From Paraburkholderia franconis (GTDB lineage Bacteria; Pseudomonadota; Gammaproteobacteria; Burkholderiales; Burkholderiaceae), in the NCBI RefSeq assembly GCF_009362735.1, contig NZ_WHNP01000001.1, forward strand, positions 186,001 to 250,000: a stretch of DNA of 64,000 nt, read 5' to 3'. A model generated the notes under the pieces. It saw nothing but the letters and a program-made list of their open reading frames with translations. It had not been told where the DNA came from and ran no database searches. A program made the translations under genes and the position numbers. Positions 25,928 through 33,375 of the stretch are shown here, piece by piece. The stretch's first letter is position 1; every line of letters begins with the position of its first letter.

Positions 25928-26683
25928 TTACGCCTCGTCCGTCTGCTTTGCCGGCTCGTCATGCTGCCGCGCAGCGCCAGCGGTCGCATCTGCCTTATGG
26001 TCGGTCGCGGCAGTGGTTCCCGGCAGCACATGCGCCTGCTCCATCCAACGAAACAGAAGAACTGCGAGCGCACCGCCGACCAGTTCACTCACGATGAAGC
26101 CCGGCGCATCGACGGGCCGGATGCCCGCAAAGGTGTCCGTAAGCGAACGCGCGATGGCGACAGTAGGATTGGCAAACGAGGTCGATGCCGTGAACCAGTA
26201 GGCAGCGGTGATATAGCCGCCTACGGCTGCCGGAATAAATTCGATACGCCGCTTCGCCACGTTAAGAATGACGGTGAGCAGGCCGAACGACGCGACGACC
26301 TCGCTCCACCATTGCGATAGCCCCGTTCGCACATGATGCGAGGTCTCTATCAGGGGCAGGTTGAACATCCCGTGAGCAGCTATTACTCCCGCGATTGCGC
26401 CGACAGCCTGTGCTGCGATATACGCTCCCGCATGCTTCCAGCGCAGTTTGCCGAGGCAGACTTCGGCGAGCGTCACCAACGGGTTGAAGTGCGCGCCCGA
26501 GATGTTGATGAATGTGGCGATTAACGCTACGAGACCTGCGCCTGTGGCCAGCGTATTGGCAAGAAGGGCGATTGCGACGTTGCCACTGGCAAGCCGCTCA
26601 CCCATGATGCCGGAACCAACGACCGTCGCGAGAAGCAGGGCTGAGCCAAGGAACTCGGCGACGACAGCTTGACGCAATCTCAT
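25928..26683 (-). CDS. aqpS: Aquaporin / MIP family channel of the ars operon (AqpS-like)
   Basis: A 251-residue MIP channel with six hydrophobic helices and two re-entrant loops. Both NPA boxes are altered: GAHFNPLVTLAE (N67-P68-L69) and STSFANPTVAIAR (N172-P173-T174), with the selectivity Arg at 179 kept. The C-terminal tail is long, hydrophilic and His/Asp-rich. In rhizobia an aquaglyceroporin (AqpS) replaces ArsB and lets arsenite leave down its gradient after arsenate reduction. Here the gene overlaps the arsC stop (ATGA), so it is translated with the reductase. Glycerol uptake is unlikely given the context. This is the only candidate arsenite exit route in the operon. Confidence 0.88.
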   Translation of the reverse strand: MRLRQAVVAEFLGSALLLATVVGSGIMGERLASGNVAIALLANTLATGAGLVALIATFINISGAHFNPLVTLAEVCLGKLRWKHAGAYIAAQAVGAIAGVIAAHGMFNLPLIETSHHVRTGLSQWWSEVVASFGLLTVILNVAKRRIEFIPAAVGGYITAAYWFTASTSFANPTVAIARSLTDTFAGIRPVDAPGFIVSELVGGALAVLLFRWMEQAHVLPGTTAATDHKADATAGAARQHDEPAKQTDEA

Positions 26684-27180
26684 GGCACGGACTTCCCGAT
26701 ATCAGTGACTTCCTTCTTGATGGCGAGGCGGTCGAGCGATGCCAGCGGCAGGCTCTTGAAGAGTTCAATTCGCTTGCGCAACGTAGCCGCAGCATCCTTG
26801 AAGGCGCGCATTTTCGTGTCGTCGGAGCCTTCCACGGCGGCCGGGTCCGGGACACCCCAGTGTGCCGTAACGGGTTGACCCGGCCATACTGGACATTGCT
26901 CGCCGGCTGCGGCGTCGCATACGGTAAAGACGAAATCCATCACGGGCGCTTCCGGGGTCGCGAATTCATCCCATGACTTGCTCCGAAGTCCCTCGGTCGG
27001 AATTCTCATCTGCTGCAGAAGCTTCAGCGTCAGCGGATTGATTTTCCCCTTTGGATGACTGCCAGCGGAGTAGCCTTTGAAGCGTCCGCCGCCCAGTGCA
27101 TTCAACTGAACCTCAGCCAGTATGCTTCGCGCCGAGTTGCCCGTGCAGAGAAACAGCACGTTGTAGACCTTGTCGTTCAT
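26680..27180 (-). CDS. arsC: ArsC arsenate reductase, LMW-phosphatase type (copy 1)
   Basis: A 166-residue low-molecular-weight phosphatase-fold arsenate reductase. The P-loop nucleophile is in VLFLCTGNSARSILAE (C-T-G-N-S-A-R-S). Candidate recycling cysteines are in the TVCDAAAGEQCPVWPG stretch, typical of this subfamily. It reduces arsenate to arsenite using thiol carriers. Its stop overlaps the aquaporin start, linking reduction with export. It is a paralogue of the next upstream copy, differing at the P-loop (CTGNSAR versus CTHNSAR), and the start MNDKVYN at 27180 has a GAGGATGAC ribosome-like site. Confidence 0.93.
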   Translation of the reverse strand: MNDKVYNVLFLCTGNSARSILAEVQLNALGGGRFKGYSAGSHPKGKINPLTLKLLQQMRIPTEGLRSKSWDEFATPEAPVMDFVFTVCDAAAGEQCPVWPGQPVTAHWGVPDPAAVEGSDDTKMRAFKDAAATLRKRIELFKSLPLASLDRLAIKKEVTDIGKSVP

Positions 27181-27208
27181 GTCATCCTCTGTTTTAGACG
27201 CGGACGCG

Positions 27209-27724
27209 TTACTCCCCTTTCTCACGCAGGGACGTGCCAATGTTCTGCATTTCGTGCTGCAAGGTGCCATGCTCGAGGTTGTCGAGCGGCAGATTCGTGA
27301 ACATGTCAATCCGCCTGCAAAGTTGAGCGTACGCACGATGGAACGCGGCACGCTTTTCATCGTCGCCACCCTCGGCTCTTGAGGGGTCCGCCACCCCCCA
27401 GTGGGCTTTTGCCGGATGCCCCGGCCAAATCGGGCACACCTCGCCCGCAGCGTCGTCACAGACTGTGATGACGAAGTCGATTTTCGGGGCGCCATCTTTT
27501 GCAAACTCGTCCCAGCTCTTGCTGTGCAGGCCGTCCGTCGGAATATCCAGCGAGCGCAGCAGTTCCAGCGCAAACGGATTGGGTCCTGCACCTGGGTGGC
27601 TGCCGGCGCTGTACCCGACAAACCGGTTGCCAGCACGCGCGTTGAGCGCTGCTTCCGCAAGGATGGAACGTGCAGAGTTATGCGTGCACAGGAAGAGGAC
27701 GTTGTATTTGCGCTGTTCAGTCAC
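27209..27724 (-). CDS. arsC: ArsC arsenate reductase, LMW-phosphatase type (copy 2)
   Basis: A 171-residue paralogue of the downstream arsC with P-loop VLFLCTHNSARSILAE and the conserved TVCDDAAGEVCPIWPGHP. It is the first gene of the operon and lies about 45 bases from the ArsR-type operator at 27768-27791. The two copies align over nearly their whole length, including the conserved SKSWDEFA, PxWPG and AHWGVxDP blocks, so they arose by duplication and diverged or were assembled from two sources. Having two arsC genes in tandem is common in arsenic islands of burkholderias and Cupriavidus. Each appears intact. Confidence 0.93.
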   Translation of the reverse strand: MTEQRKYNVLFLCTHNSARSILAEAALNARAGNRFVGYSAGSHPGAGPNPFALELLRSLDIPTDGLHSKSWDEFAKDGAPKIDFVITVCDDAAGEVCPIWPGHPAKAHWGVADPSRAEGGDDEKRAAFHRAYAQLCRRIDMFTNLPLDNLEHGTLQHEMQNIGTSLREKGE

Positions 27725-27767
27725 GGAGTTCTCCAGCTGGGTTCGGTGCCGGCAGGTTTATATATCG

Positions 27768-27791
27768 ACATCTCCAATATAATGGAATAGT
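27768..27791. promoter_or_regulatory. ArsR-type operator before the arsC operon
   Basis: The half-sites ATCTCCA and TGGAATA flank a 6-base spacer (27777-27782) in an AT-rich block upstream of arsC copy 2. The layout matches the perfect site at 30511-30536 (TTCCA-N6-TGGAA). The arsR at 28445 or 29372 is the likely repressor. Confidence 0.65.
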
Positions 27792-27793
27792 CG

Positions 27794-28296
27794 ATGTGCG
27801 ACAAGCCTTGCATCATGCTTTCTGCCCGGACAGAGGAAGAAGACACGTTGTACGGGCTCGATGCGCGCGCCGACGACTACATGGCGAAGCCCTTCTCACC
27901 AAAGGAACTGGTTGCGCGCATCAAGGCGGTCATGCGCCGGCAATTGCCCTCTGCGGAGGACCCGGTGTCAATCGACCGGCTGACACTGAATCCGGCAACG
28001 CACCGTGCGTACGTGCATGATAAAGGTCACGAACTTCAGGTACCGCTCGGCCCGACTGAGTTCAATCTTCTGCATTTCTTCGCCACCCAGAGCGCGTTCA
28101 CAGCCGGGACACTGTTCGCGAACACGTCTGGGGTGACCTCACCTACATTCAGGAGCGGACTGTCGACGTGCATGTCAAGCGGCTACGAGAAGCGCTTCGA
28201 CCGTTCGGATACGACGCTGTCATCGAGACAGTACGTGGAAGCGGCTATCGGCTGACCCGGGTGCCGCTTACGACACGCATTGATAGCGCGGCATAA
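27794..28296 (+). pseudogene. OmpR/PhoB-type response regulator remnant
   Basis: The frame [22 protein letters not shown]...[24 protein letters not shown] is the second half of a receiver domain, with the conserved Lys of KPF, followed by the start of a winged-helix domain ([16 protein letters not shown]). A missing base or bases near 28085 shift the frame; the rest, [19 protein letters not shown]...[15 protein letters not shown]...VRGSGYRL, reads in the neighbouring frame to 28296. The first 75 or so residues, including the phosphoacceptor Asp, are absent. The remnant starts directly at the ArsR operator, so a rearrangement there likely destroyed a phoB-like gene. Confidence 0.8.
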
Positions 28297-28444
28297 CCGT
28301 ACGGCGGCCGTCATAGGCTCGGCAAGGCCGTCTCTTCATTCCATCGCCGTGCGGCGAGAACACCATCCCACCCAAAAAACCCGTCGTGCCACCGTTATCT
28401 CAATAGGTTTAGAATCGTCGCTTAGTTTCCACGACGTTCGAATC

Positions 28445-28786
28445 ATGAAGGAAAAAGACGCCATTAAAGCCCTATCTGCGTTAGCCCAGCCGACGCGGCT
28501 CGGTATCTTTCGACTGCTCGTGACAGCCGGTCCGGATGGACTGAGCGTGGGTGTCATTCAGGAGCAGCTCGACTTGGCCAGTGCGACCTTGTCTTTTCAT
28601 CTGAAAGAACTGACACACGCCGGCCTCATTTCCTCACGCCAGGAGGGACGGTTTGTCTACTACGCGCCAGAAATCGACCAGATGAACGACCTGGTTTCCT
28701 TTCTGACCGAGAATTGCTGCCAGGGTGTGGAGTCTGCAGCCTGCGCACCAAAGAAGAAGGTGAAGTGCAAGCCGGTGACGGCCTGA
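28445..28786 (+). CDS. arsR: ArsR-family arsenite-responsive repressor (copy 1)
   Basis: A 113-residue winged-helix repressor. The DNA-binding helices are in VIQEQLDLASATLSFHLKELTHAGLI, and the wing is SRQEGRFVYYAPE. The sensor cysteines lie at the C-terminus (LTENCCQGVESAACAPKKKVKC), as in ArsR proteins that bind arsenite through a vicinal pair plus a later Cys, rather than in the helix-3 CxC site of the R773 type. The start at 28445 is chosen from the MKEKDAIKAL opening. It is transcribed away from the arsC operon and may regulate it via 27768-27791. It is closely related to copy 2 at 29372-29704. Confidence 0.9.
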   Translation: MKEKDAIKALSALAQPTRLGIFRLLVTAGPDGLSVGVIQEQLDLASATLSFHLKELTHAGLISSRQEGRFVYYAPEIDQMNDLVSFLTENCCQGVESAACAPKKKVKCKPVTA

Positions 28787-28900
28787 AGCAGCCTGTCCCG
28801 ATCCGTGTCGGCAGCAGTATTCACATGCCGGTGCCTCCTGCTGTCGACGTTCCCTCAACCGCTCAACTATGTGTCGGGCGTTAAACGCGAAATCACCGGG

Positions 28901-29371
28901 TTAGCCGCAGCGGACTGACCGACCGATGGTCGCGGGAATTGAGGCAGTAGCTGGGGCACAACACGCTTCCTTTGTGGTTGCCGCGTCATGGCTATCCATG
29001 CCAAATAGCGGGATGTCGTCCAACGTGTGATACGTCTCCCACGGGACACCAGCAGGGTCCTGGCTCCAGTATTTGTTGGACGATGCGTAGCAGCATTGCG
29101 CCCCCCGCTGCTCAATGAGGTTGACGTTCGCAGCCGTGACCTGCTCGTGCAACGCACTCAGTTCTTCGTCACTATCCACTTGGAAGCCGAGGTGATTCAC
29201 CCCGACTTCCCCGTCCCGGGCGGAGATGGCGAAGTTCACACGCGGGTCTTCCAGCATCCATTTGGCGTAATCGTCTTTCAGCACCGTGGGCTCGGCACCG
29301 AAGAGCCCGCTGTAAAACCGCACGCTCTCGTCGAGCTGCGGGACTATGACGTGCACATGGAATCGCTTCAT
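28901..29371 (-). CDS. arsI: ArsI-like C-As lyase (glyoxalase/VOC fold, CadI family)
   Basis: A 156-residue vicinal-oxygen-chelate dioxygenase. In ArsI proteins a vicinal cysteine pair binds trivalent organoarsenicals and an Fe(II) site cleaves the carbon-arsenic bond. Here C93-C94 (RGAQCCYASSNKYW) supply the pair, and H7 (HVHVIV), H60 (VGVNHLGFQV) and E112 (PWETYHT) fit the metal site. The C-terminus adds another CC (KEACCAPAT). The gene starts on the base after the arsR stop and uses GGAGG within the end of arsR, so the two are coupled. With arsH it forms an organoarsenical detoxification operon. The older name CadI (cadmium-induced) is an alternative. Confidence 0.83.
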   Translation of the reverse strand: MKRFHVHVIVPQLDESVRFYSGLFGAEPTVLKDDYAKWMLEDPRVNFAISARDGEVGVNHLGFQVDSDEELSALHEQVTAANVNLIEQRGAQCCYASSNKYWSQDPAGVPWETYHTLDDIPLFGMDSHDAATTKEACCAPATASIPATIGRSVRCG

Positions 29372-29704
29372 TTACGCCTCCGTTGCGTTCGATGCGCAGC
29401 CGCATTCCTGTTGAGCCGCGCAACAGTTCTCGAGCAGAAAATCGATAAGCGCCTGCATGTTGCTGTAGCTGGCGCTGTAGATAACGTGTCGCCCCTGCGA
29501 CCGGCCTTCAATCAGGCCCGCGTAGCTCAGCTCTTTCAGATGGAATGAAAGACTTGGCGACGGGAGTCCAAGCGCTTCGGCGATAGCACCCGCGCTCATG
29601 CCCACAGGACCTGCTGTAACCAGTAGCCGGAACGTCGCAAGGCGTGATTCCTGCGCCAGTGCCGCAAGCGCCTTGACTGCTGATTTCGAATCGATGGTGG
29701 CCAT
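29372..29704 (-). CDS. arsR: ArsR-family arsenite-responsive repressor (copy 2)
   Basis: A 110-residue repressor like copy 1. The recognition helix region is IAEALGLPSPSLSFHLKELSYAGLI, the wing is GRSQGRHVIYSAS, and the C-terminal sensor is LLENCCAAQQECGCASN with one vicinal pair and two further cysteines. It lies between arsH (5 bases upstream) and arsI (immediately downstream), so it is the embedded regulator of that operon and likely binds the perfect palindrome at 30511-30536. The two arsR copies may recognise both operators, given the similar half-sites; crosstalk is inference. Confidence 0.92.
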   Translation of the reverse strand: MATIDSKSAVKALAALAQESRLATFRLLVTAGPVGMSAGAIAEALGLPSPSLSFHLKELSYAGLIEGRSQGRHVIYSASYSNMQALIDFLLENCCAAQQECGCASNATEA

Positions 29705-29709
29705 AGGTT

Positions 29710-30483
29710 TTACTCAATGTCTTCCTGCGAAGGAGCCGATTCGCCAAGCCCCATCGCCAGCGATGCCAGGTCCGTCGTGGGGTCAAGCGGCCGTCCTGCT
29801 TCCACACGTTCGCTGTAGCGGTCGATGAGATAGTCCGACCTGCCGCGCAGCAGCAACGTGAACTTCACAAGCTCCTCCATCACATCGACCAGGCGGTCGT
29901 AATACGAGGACGGCTTCATGCGGCCTTCCTCGTCGAACTCCTCGTACGCCTTCGCGACTGACGACTGGTTGGGGATGGTGAACATGCGCATCCACCGGCC
30001 CAGCTGACGCAGTTGGTTCACCGTGTTGAACGACTGCGACCCGCCGCTAACCTGCATGACGGCGAGCGTTCGCCCCTGAGTGGGACGAATGCCGCCCATC
30101 GACAGCGGTAACTGGTCAATCTGTGTCTTCATGACGCCGGAAATCGTGCCGTGACGTTCCGGGCTGCACCAGACCTGTCCTTCAGACCACACCGACAGGT
30201 CGCGTAATTCCTTGACTTTGGGATGGCCGTTGCCTTCGACCGCATCCGGATATGGCAGGTCTCGCGGGTCGAAGACGCGCGTCTCTGCGCCGAAGAGCTG
30301 AAGCAGACGAGCGGCTTCCTCGACAAGCAGTCGTGAATACGAACGTTGGCGGAGAGAGCCGTACAGCAGCAGGATGCGCACAGGCTCGGCGTCCGGCATG
30401 CCAAGACGCGCAGCAATTGCCGTATCCAGGAATTCAGGTTTGGCTGCGGGAAGTGAGGACTCGGTAGAGCGGGACAGGGTCAT
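29710..30483 (-). CDS. arsH: ArsH, NADPH-dependent FMN oxidoreductase for organoarsenicals
   Basis: A 257-residue flavodoxin-fold protein. The FMN phosphate loop [23 protein letters not shown] and the ArsH signature [22 protein letters not shown] are both present, and the C-terminal extension [19 protein letters not shown] is typical. ArsH oxidises trivalent methylarsenicals to the less toxic pentavalent forms. It is the first gene of the arsH-arsR-arsI operon. The start at 30483 lacks a strong ribosome site, but the leader [10 protein letters not shown] is usual in the family. The operator at 30511-30536 lies just upstream, shared with the divergent MFS gene. Confidence 0.95.
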   Translation of the reverse strand: MTLSRSTESSLPAAKPEFLDTAIAARLGMPDAEPVRILLLYGSLRQRSYSRLLVEEAARLLQLFGAETRVFDPRDLPYPDAVEGNGHPKVKELRDLSVWSEGQVWCSPERHGTISGVMKTQIDQLPLSMGGIRPTQGRTLAVMQVSGGSQSFNTVNQLRQLGRWMRMFTIPNQSSVAKAYEEFDEEGRMKPSSYYDRLVDVMEELVKFTLLLRGRSDYLIDRYSERVEAGRPLDPTTDLASLAMGLGESAPSQEDIE

Positions 30484-30510
30484 GGTTGGTGAAAGTCTGG
30501 GTCAATCTTT

Positions 30511-30536
30511 GATATTTCCAAGTTTATGGAAATATC
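30511..30536. promoter_or_regulatory. ArsR operator, GATATTTCCA-N6-TGGAAATATC
   Basis: A perfect 10-base inverted repeat with a 6-base spacer lies between arsH and the MFS gene, 28 bases from the arsH start. TGGAAA within its right arm is also 17 bases before a TACAAT (30550-30555), a plausible promoter for the MFS gene, so a bound repressor would block it. Confidence 0.85.
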
Positions 30537-30596
30537 GAGAAATTGCAAGTACAATTGAAAGCAGTACAACTTGGAACTGTTCGGGAGTTCGACGAA

Positions 30597-31883
30597 TTGA
30601 CGTCCAGCACGAATTTCGACGGGCGTAACCGCGCGCCGAAGCCGGAAAGATGCGGCGTGGTTGCAACGTCGGCGCTCGCCGTCGCACAACTGGTTTCGTG
30701 GGGTTCGGTCTATTACGCCTTCTCGCTCTTCGTTGTTCCTATGGAACAGTCGATGGGCTGGGGGCGCACGCAGACCAACGCAGCGCTGTCACTGGGTCTG
30801 CTGGTTTCGGGGCTTGCCGCGTATCCTCTTGGTGCCCTGATTGACCATGGTCATGGCCGGAAAATCATGGTGGCCGGCTCCCTTCTGTCCGCTGCAATGC
30901 TGCTGTTGTGGTCGCAGGCGCAATCCCTGAGTACCCTCTTTATTGTCTGGACGGGTCTGGGTATCGCGATGGCCGCCACGCTGTATGACCCGGTGTTCGC
31001 CATCGTGACGCGGGACTATCCTGCAACCTTCCGAACGAAGATAACGCTCATCACGTTGGTGGCTGGCTTCGCCAGTACCGTGTTTATCCCGTTGACGCAG
31101 GGCCTGGTCAGCTGGTTCGAGTGGCGTGGCGCGCTGGTCGCGCTCGCGGCGTGCAACATCGTCATCGCGCTACCGATACATATGGCGGCGATACGCGGAG
31201 GCAGCGGTCATTCGACACCAGCCGACGACCGGCTCAGGCTGAAAGAGACGAATCGGGCATCAACGCGCCGCGCGCTGCGAACGCCGACCTTCTGGGGGCT
31301 CGCGGTGTGTTTCACTGCGTACTACGCGACCTTCGCGGCTTTGACATTCCATCTCGTACCGTTGATGACAGAACGCGGCGTGTCACACGCAGTGATTCTG
31401 ACCACGATGGCCCTCATCGGACCGGCCCAGGTGGTTGCGCGAGCCCTCTGGTTTACCGTTGGCCGCAATGTCAGGCCTGCTGTCGTTGGCATCGTCGTGA
31501 CGACCGTGTTCCCGCTATCGGTGGTGGTACTCCTGCTTGCGAGCACTTCGCCGATTTTGCTGATTCTCTTTGCGCTTCTGTATGGCGGCGCCAACGGCAT
31601 GATGACGATACTGCGCGGGACCATTGTGCAGGATGTGATGTGGACAGAAGGATATGGAGGAGTCAGCGGTTTGCTTTCGATGCCGTCAAACATCGCGAAA
31701 GGGATTGCACCGATTTCGGCTGCGGCCATATGGAGCATCGAGCAAAGATACGTCCCGGTCGAATGGGTGATTCTGCTGGTGTCCTCGATGTCGGCAGGGG
31801 CGTTTATCCTTGCCATGCGCTCTGCGCGACGCGCTAGAGTGTGCCTGCAACATCCCGGCTCTCACACGCTCGTCAACGATTGA
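30597..31883 (+). CDS. MFS transporter divergent from arsH, possible (organo)arsenical exporter
   Basis: A major facilitator of about 428 residues and 12 helices, including VAQLVSWGSVYYAFSLFVVPMEQSMGWGR and the inter-helix signature GALIDHGHGRKIMVAG. The start is uncertain: TTG at 30597 follows CGGGAG by nine bases and lies downstream of the inferred promoter, whereas a TTG at 30543 would lie before it. The protein is unlike ArsJ (no GAPDH partner nearby), ArsB or Acr3. Position across the ArsR operator from arsH-arsR-arsI argues for transport of arsenite or a methylated or aromatic arsenical. It is followed 6 bases later by the acetyltransferase gene, so the two are probably cotranscribed. 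Confidence 0.75.
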   Translation: MTSSTNFDGRNRAPKPERCGVVATSALAVAQLVSWGSVYYAFSLFVVPMEQSMGWGRTQTNAALSLGLLVSGLAAYPLGALIDHGHGRKIMVAGSLLSAAMLLLWSQAQSLSTLFIVWTGLGIAMAATLYDPVFAIVTRDYPATFRTKITLITLVAGFASTVFIPLTQGLVSWFEWRGALVALAACNIVIALPIHMAAIRGGSGHSTPADDRLRLKETNRASTRRALRTPTFWGLAVCFTAYYATFAALTFHLVPLMTERGVSHAVILTTMALIGPAQVVARALWFTVGRNVRPAVVGIVVTTVFPLSVVVLLLASTSPILLILFALLYGGANGMMTILRGTIVQDVMWTEGYGGVSGLLSMPSNIAKGIAPISAAAIWSIEQRYVPVEWVILLVSSMSAGAFILAMRSARRARVCLQHPGSHTLVND

Positions 31884-31889
31884 ATTCCA

Positions 31890-32348
31890 ATGGATGACCT
31901 CGACATGAAAATTCGTAGTGCTCGCCCCGAAGACATGAAGGCGATACGAGAGCTGCTAGCTGGGTGCAGTCTTCCAGTCGAGGACGTATCGGACACAGCG
32001 CCCATACAGTTTCTGGTGGCCGCGAACGACGGGGATGCGATTGCTGGATGCGTGGGAATCGAGACATATGGTCCGGTTGGCCTGCTGCGTTCACTCGCTG
32101 TCGTGGCGGATGCTCGCGGGGCGAGGATAGGCCATGCGCTCGTTACCGCAGTGGAAAACGCTGCAAGGCAAGAGGGCATTGAAGAGCTGTACCTGCTCAC
32201 GAACACGGCAAGCCTATTCTTTCAGGGCAATGCGTATCAGTTGGTCAGTCGCGAATCTGTGCCGCTTGCCGTCAAGCAAACGACGCAATTCTCAATGCTA
32301 TGTCCAGCGAGCGCCGTATGTATGACCAAGCGCATTTCTATGCAGTAG
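31890..32348 (+). CDS. arsN: ArsN-type GNAT acetyltransferase
   Basis: A 152-residue GNAT protein. The acetyl-CoA loop is VVADARGARIGHALVTAVENAARQ, and the C-terminal stretch TTQFSMLCPASAVCMTKRI matches the conserved end of arsenic-operon acetyltransferases. ArsN1 proteins acetylate phosphinothricin or the arsenic analogue arsinothricin; ArsN2 proteins are less well understood. The sequence here does not let me choose. The first ATG (31890) or the one five codons later (MKIRSARPED, 31905) may be used. Six bases separate it from the MFS gene, supporting a shared role in detoxifying an organoarsenical. Confidence 0.8.
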   Translation: MDDLDMKIRSARPEDMKAIRELLAGCSLPVEDVSDTAPIQFLVAANDGDAIAGCVGIETYGPVGLLRSLAVVADARGARIGHALVTAVENAARQEGIEELYLLTNTASLFFQGNAYQLVSRESVPLAVKQTTQFSMLCPASAVCMTKRISMQ

Positions 32349-33375
32349 CGCCTCGAGTATCTTGACCCGCGACCGTGTGACCACCGTCATCGGGCTTCGA
32401 GACTCGCTCATGTCGGGCGTGCTCGACGCGTCAGGTCGCGAGGTGTGCCCAATGTCTAGCCTCGGAAGTCGTCGTGCAGATTTGTTCAGCTGAACACCCG
32501 CGAAGTTACCGAACCTTGAAGCTTCTGCACTTTTCGCAGCGGTAGTGCTCGATTGCCACTGCGCCTCCGCATTGACCGAAATTCTCCCGGACGTTGTCAG
32601 CGAAGCAACCCTGAAGCCTGGTGCACTCTTCGCAGAGTCCAATGCGATTGCCGATGCGTGAGCGAGACTGCCGCGGTCTGAGAAAAAAAGCCCGCAGTGG
32701 CGGGCCATCCATCGGTGAAGAACCCGCGAGGAGGCGAGGCGGGCAATTTCGGTATCGCGCGAATTTCGCTGGGTCGCAGCAGATATTTTGGCGGACGTAA
32801 CTGCCAAATTGCGGGCTACCAGGTTGGTGCGGAATTGTCGTCGGCACACCAGTTTCCTTTCTTCGGCCCTGGTTATCTACCCATGCACGTGTCCATTCCA
32901 GAGCGAGGTGCTCGGCCTCGGATTCTGAGTCAAACACGTCAAGAATGTCCGACGCTTTCTGTTCTAGATTTTCTGCTCCCGATGAGCCACGCGACGGGAG
33001 CTGGCGTGCCTCGGCCGGTTGCCTTTCGACTGCTGACAGGGACCCGGATAGCCGAGTTGAAGATTTCGAATGCTGGTGTGTAAAAGCGACCTGTCGCCGG
33101 CTTGCGGACATGCGCAGCAGCGCCCCTGTCCGACAGAACCGCTGTGGGACGTCCTCCTGAGGAAGCCCACGCCGATAGGGCGACTGCTTGATGCCATCGA
33201 GCGGCTACTGCAGGAGGCGCACGGCATCACTTCGCCCCGACGCGCCCGCGATAATTTGAGCTCCAGCTAGCCTGCGGCGCCTGGCTTTTTCGGCTCCTGC
33301 GCGAGGCAACGCGTCACGATGCAGGCACAGCCTGTCCCGGTACGCTTCAGGAAACGGATGACAGTCGCAGTCGGG
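32349..33375. other. Degenerate kilobase without an intact gene
   Basis: Only broken or doubtful frames are seen. Near 33040-33270 a receiver-domain tail is listed separately. On the minus strand a frame ending at 32506 has paired cysteines (LCEECTRLQGCF, then YRCEKCRSF), suggestive of a small zinc ribbon of about 68 residues, but no start signal or family match supports it. Otherwise this is a decayed island segment. Confidence 0.4.
33070..33270 (+). pseudogene. Receiver-domain C-terminal remnant
   Basis: The end VLLRKPTPIGRLLDAIERLLQEA resembles the last strand and helix of a response-regulator receiver domain, with the conserved Lys-Pro. Just upstream, in another frame, RRLADMRSSAPV resembles the preceding helix and strand. 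The phosphoacceptor region is not recognisable. It is probably the tail of a lost hybrid kinase or response regulator. Recognition is weak because only about 30 residues match the fold. Confidence 0.35.

Noticed and set aside
30543..30596. TTG at 30543 as MFS start
   Set aside because: It would precede the -10 box (TACAAT 30550-30555) inferred for this gene and has no ribosome site.
32506..33111. A 201-residue minus-strand protein with CxxC pairs
   Set aside because: Only the last third shows zinc-ribbon-like cysteines; the rest has random composition and overlaps a receiver-domain remnant, so it was not called as a gene.
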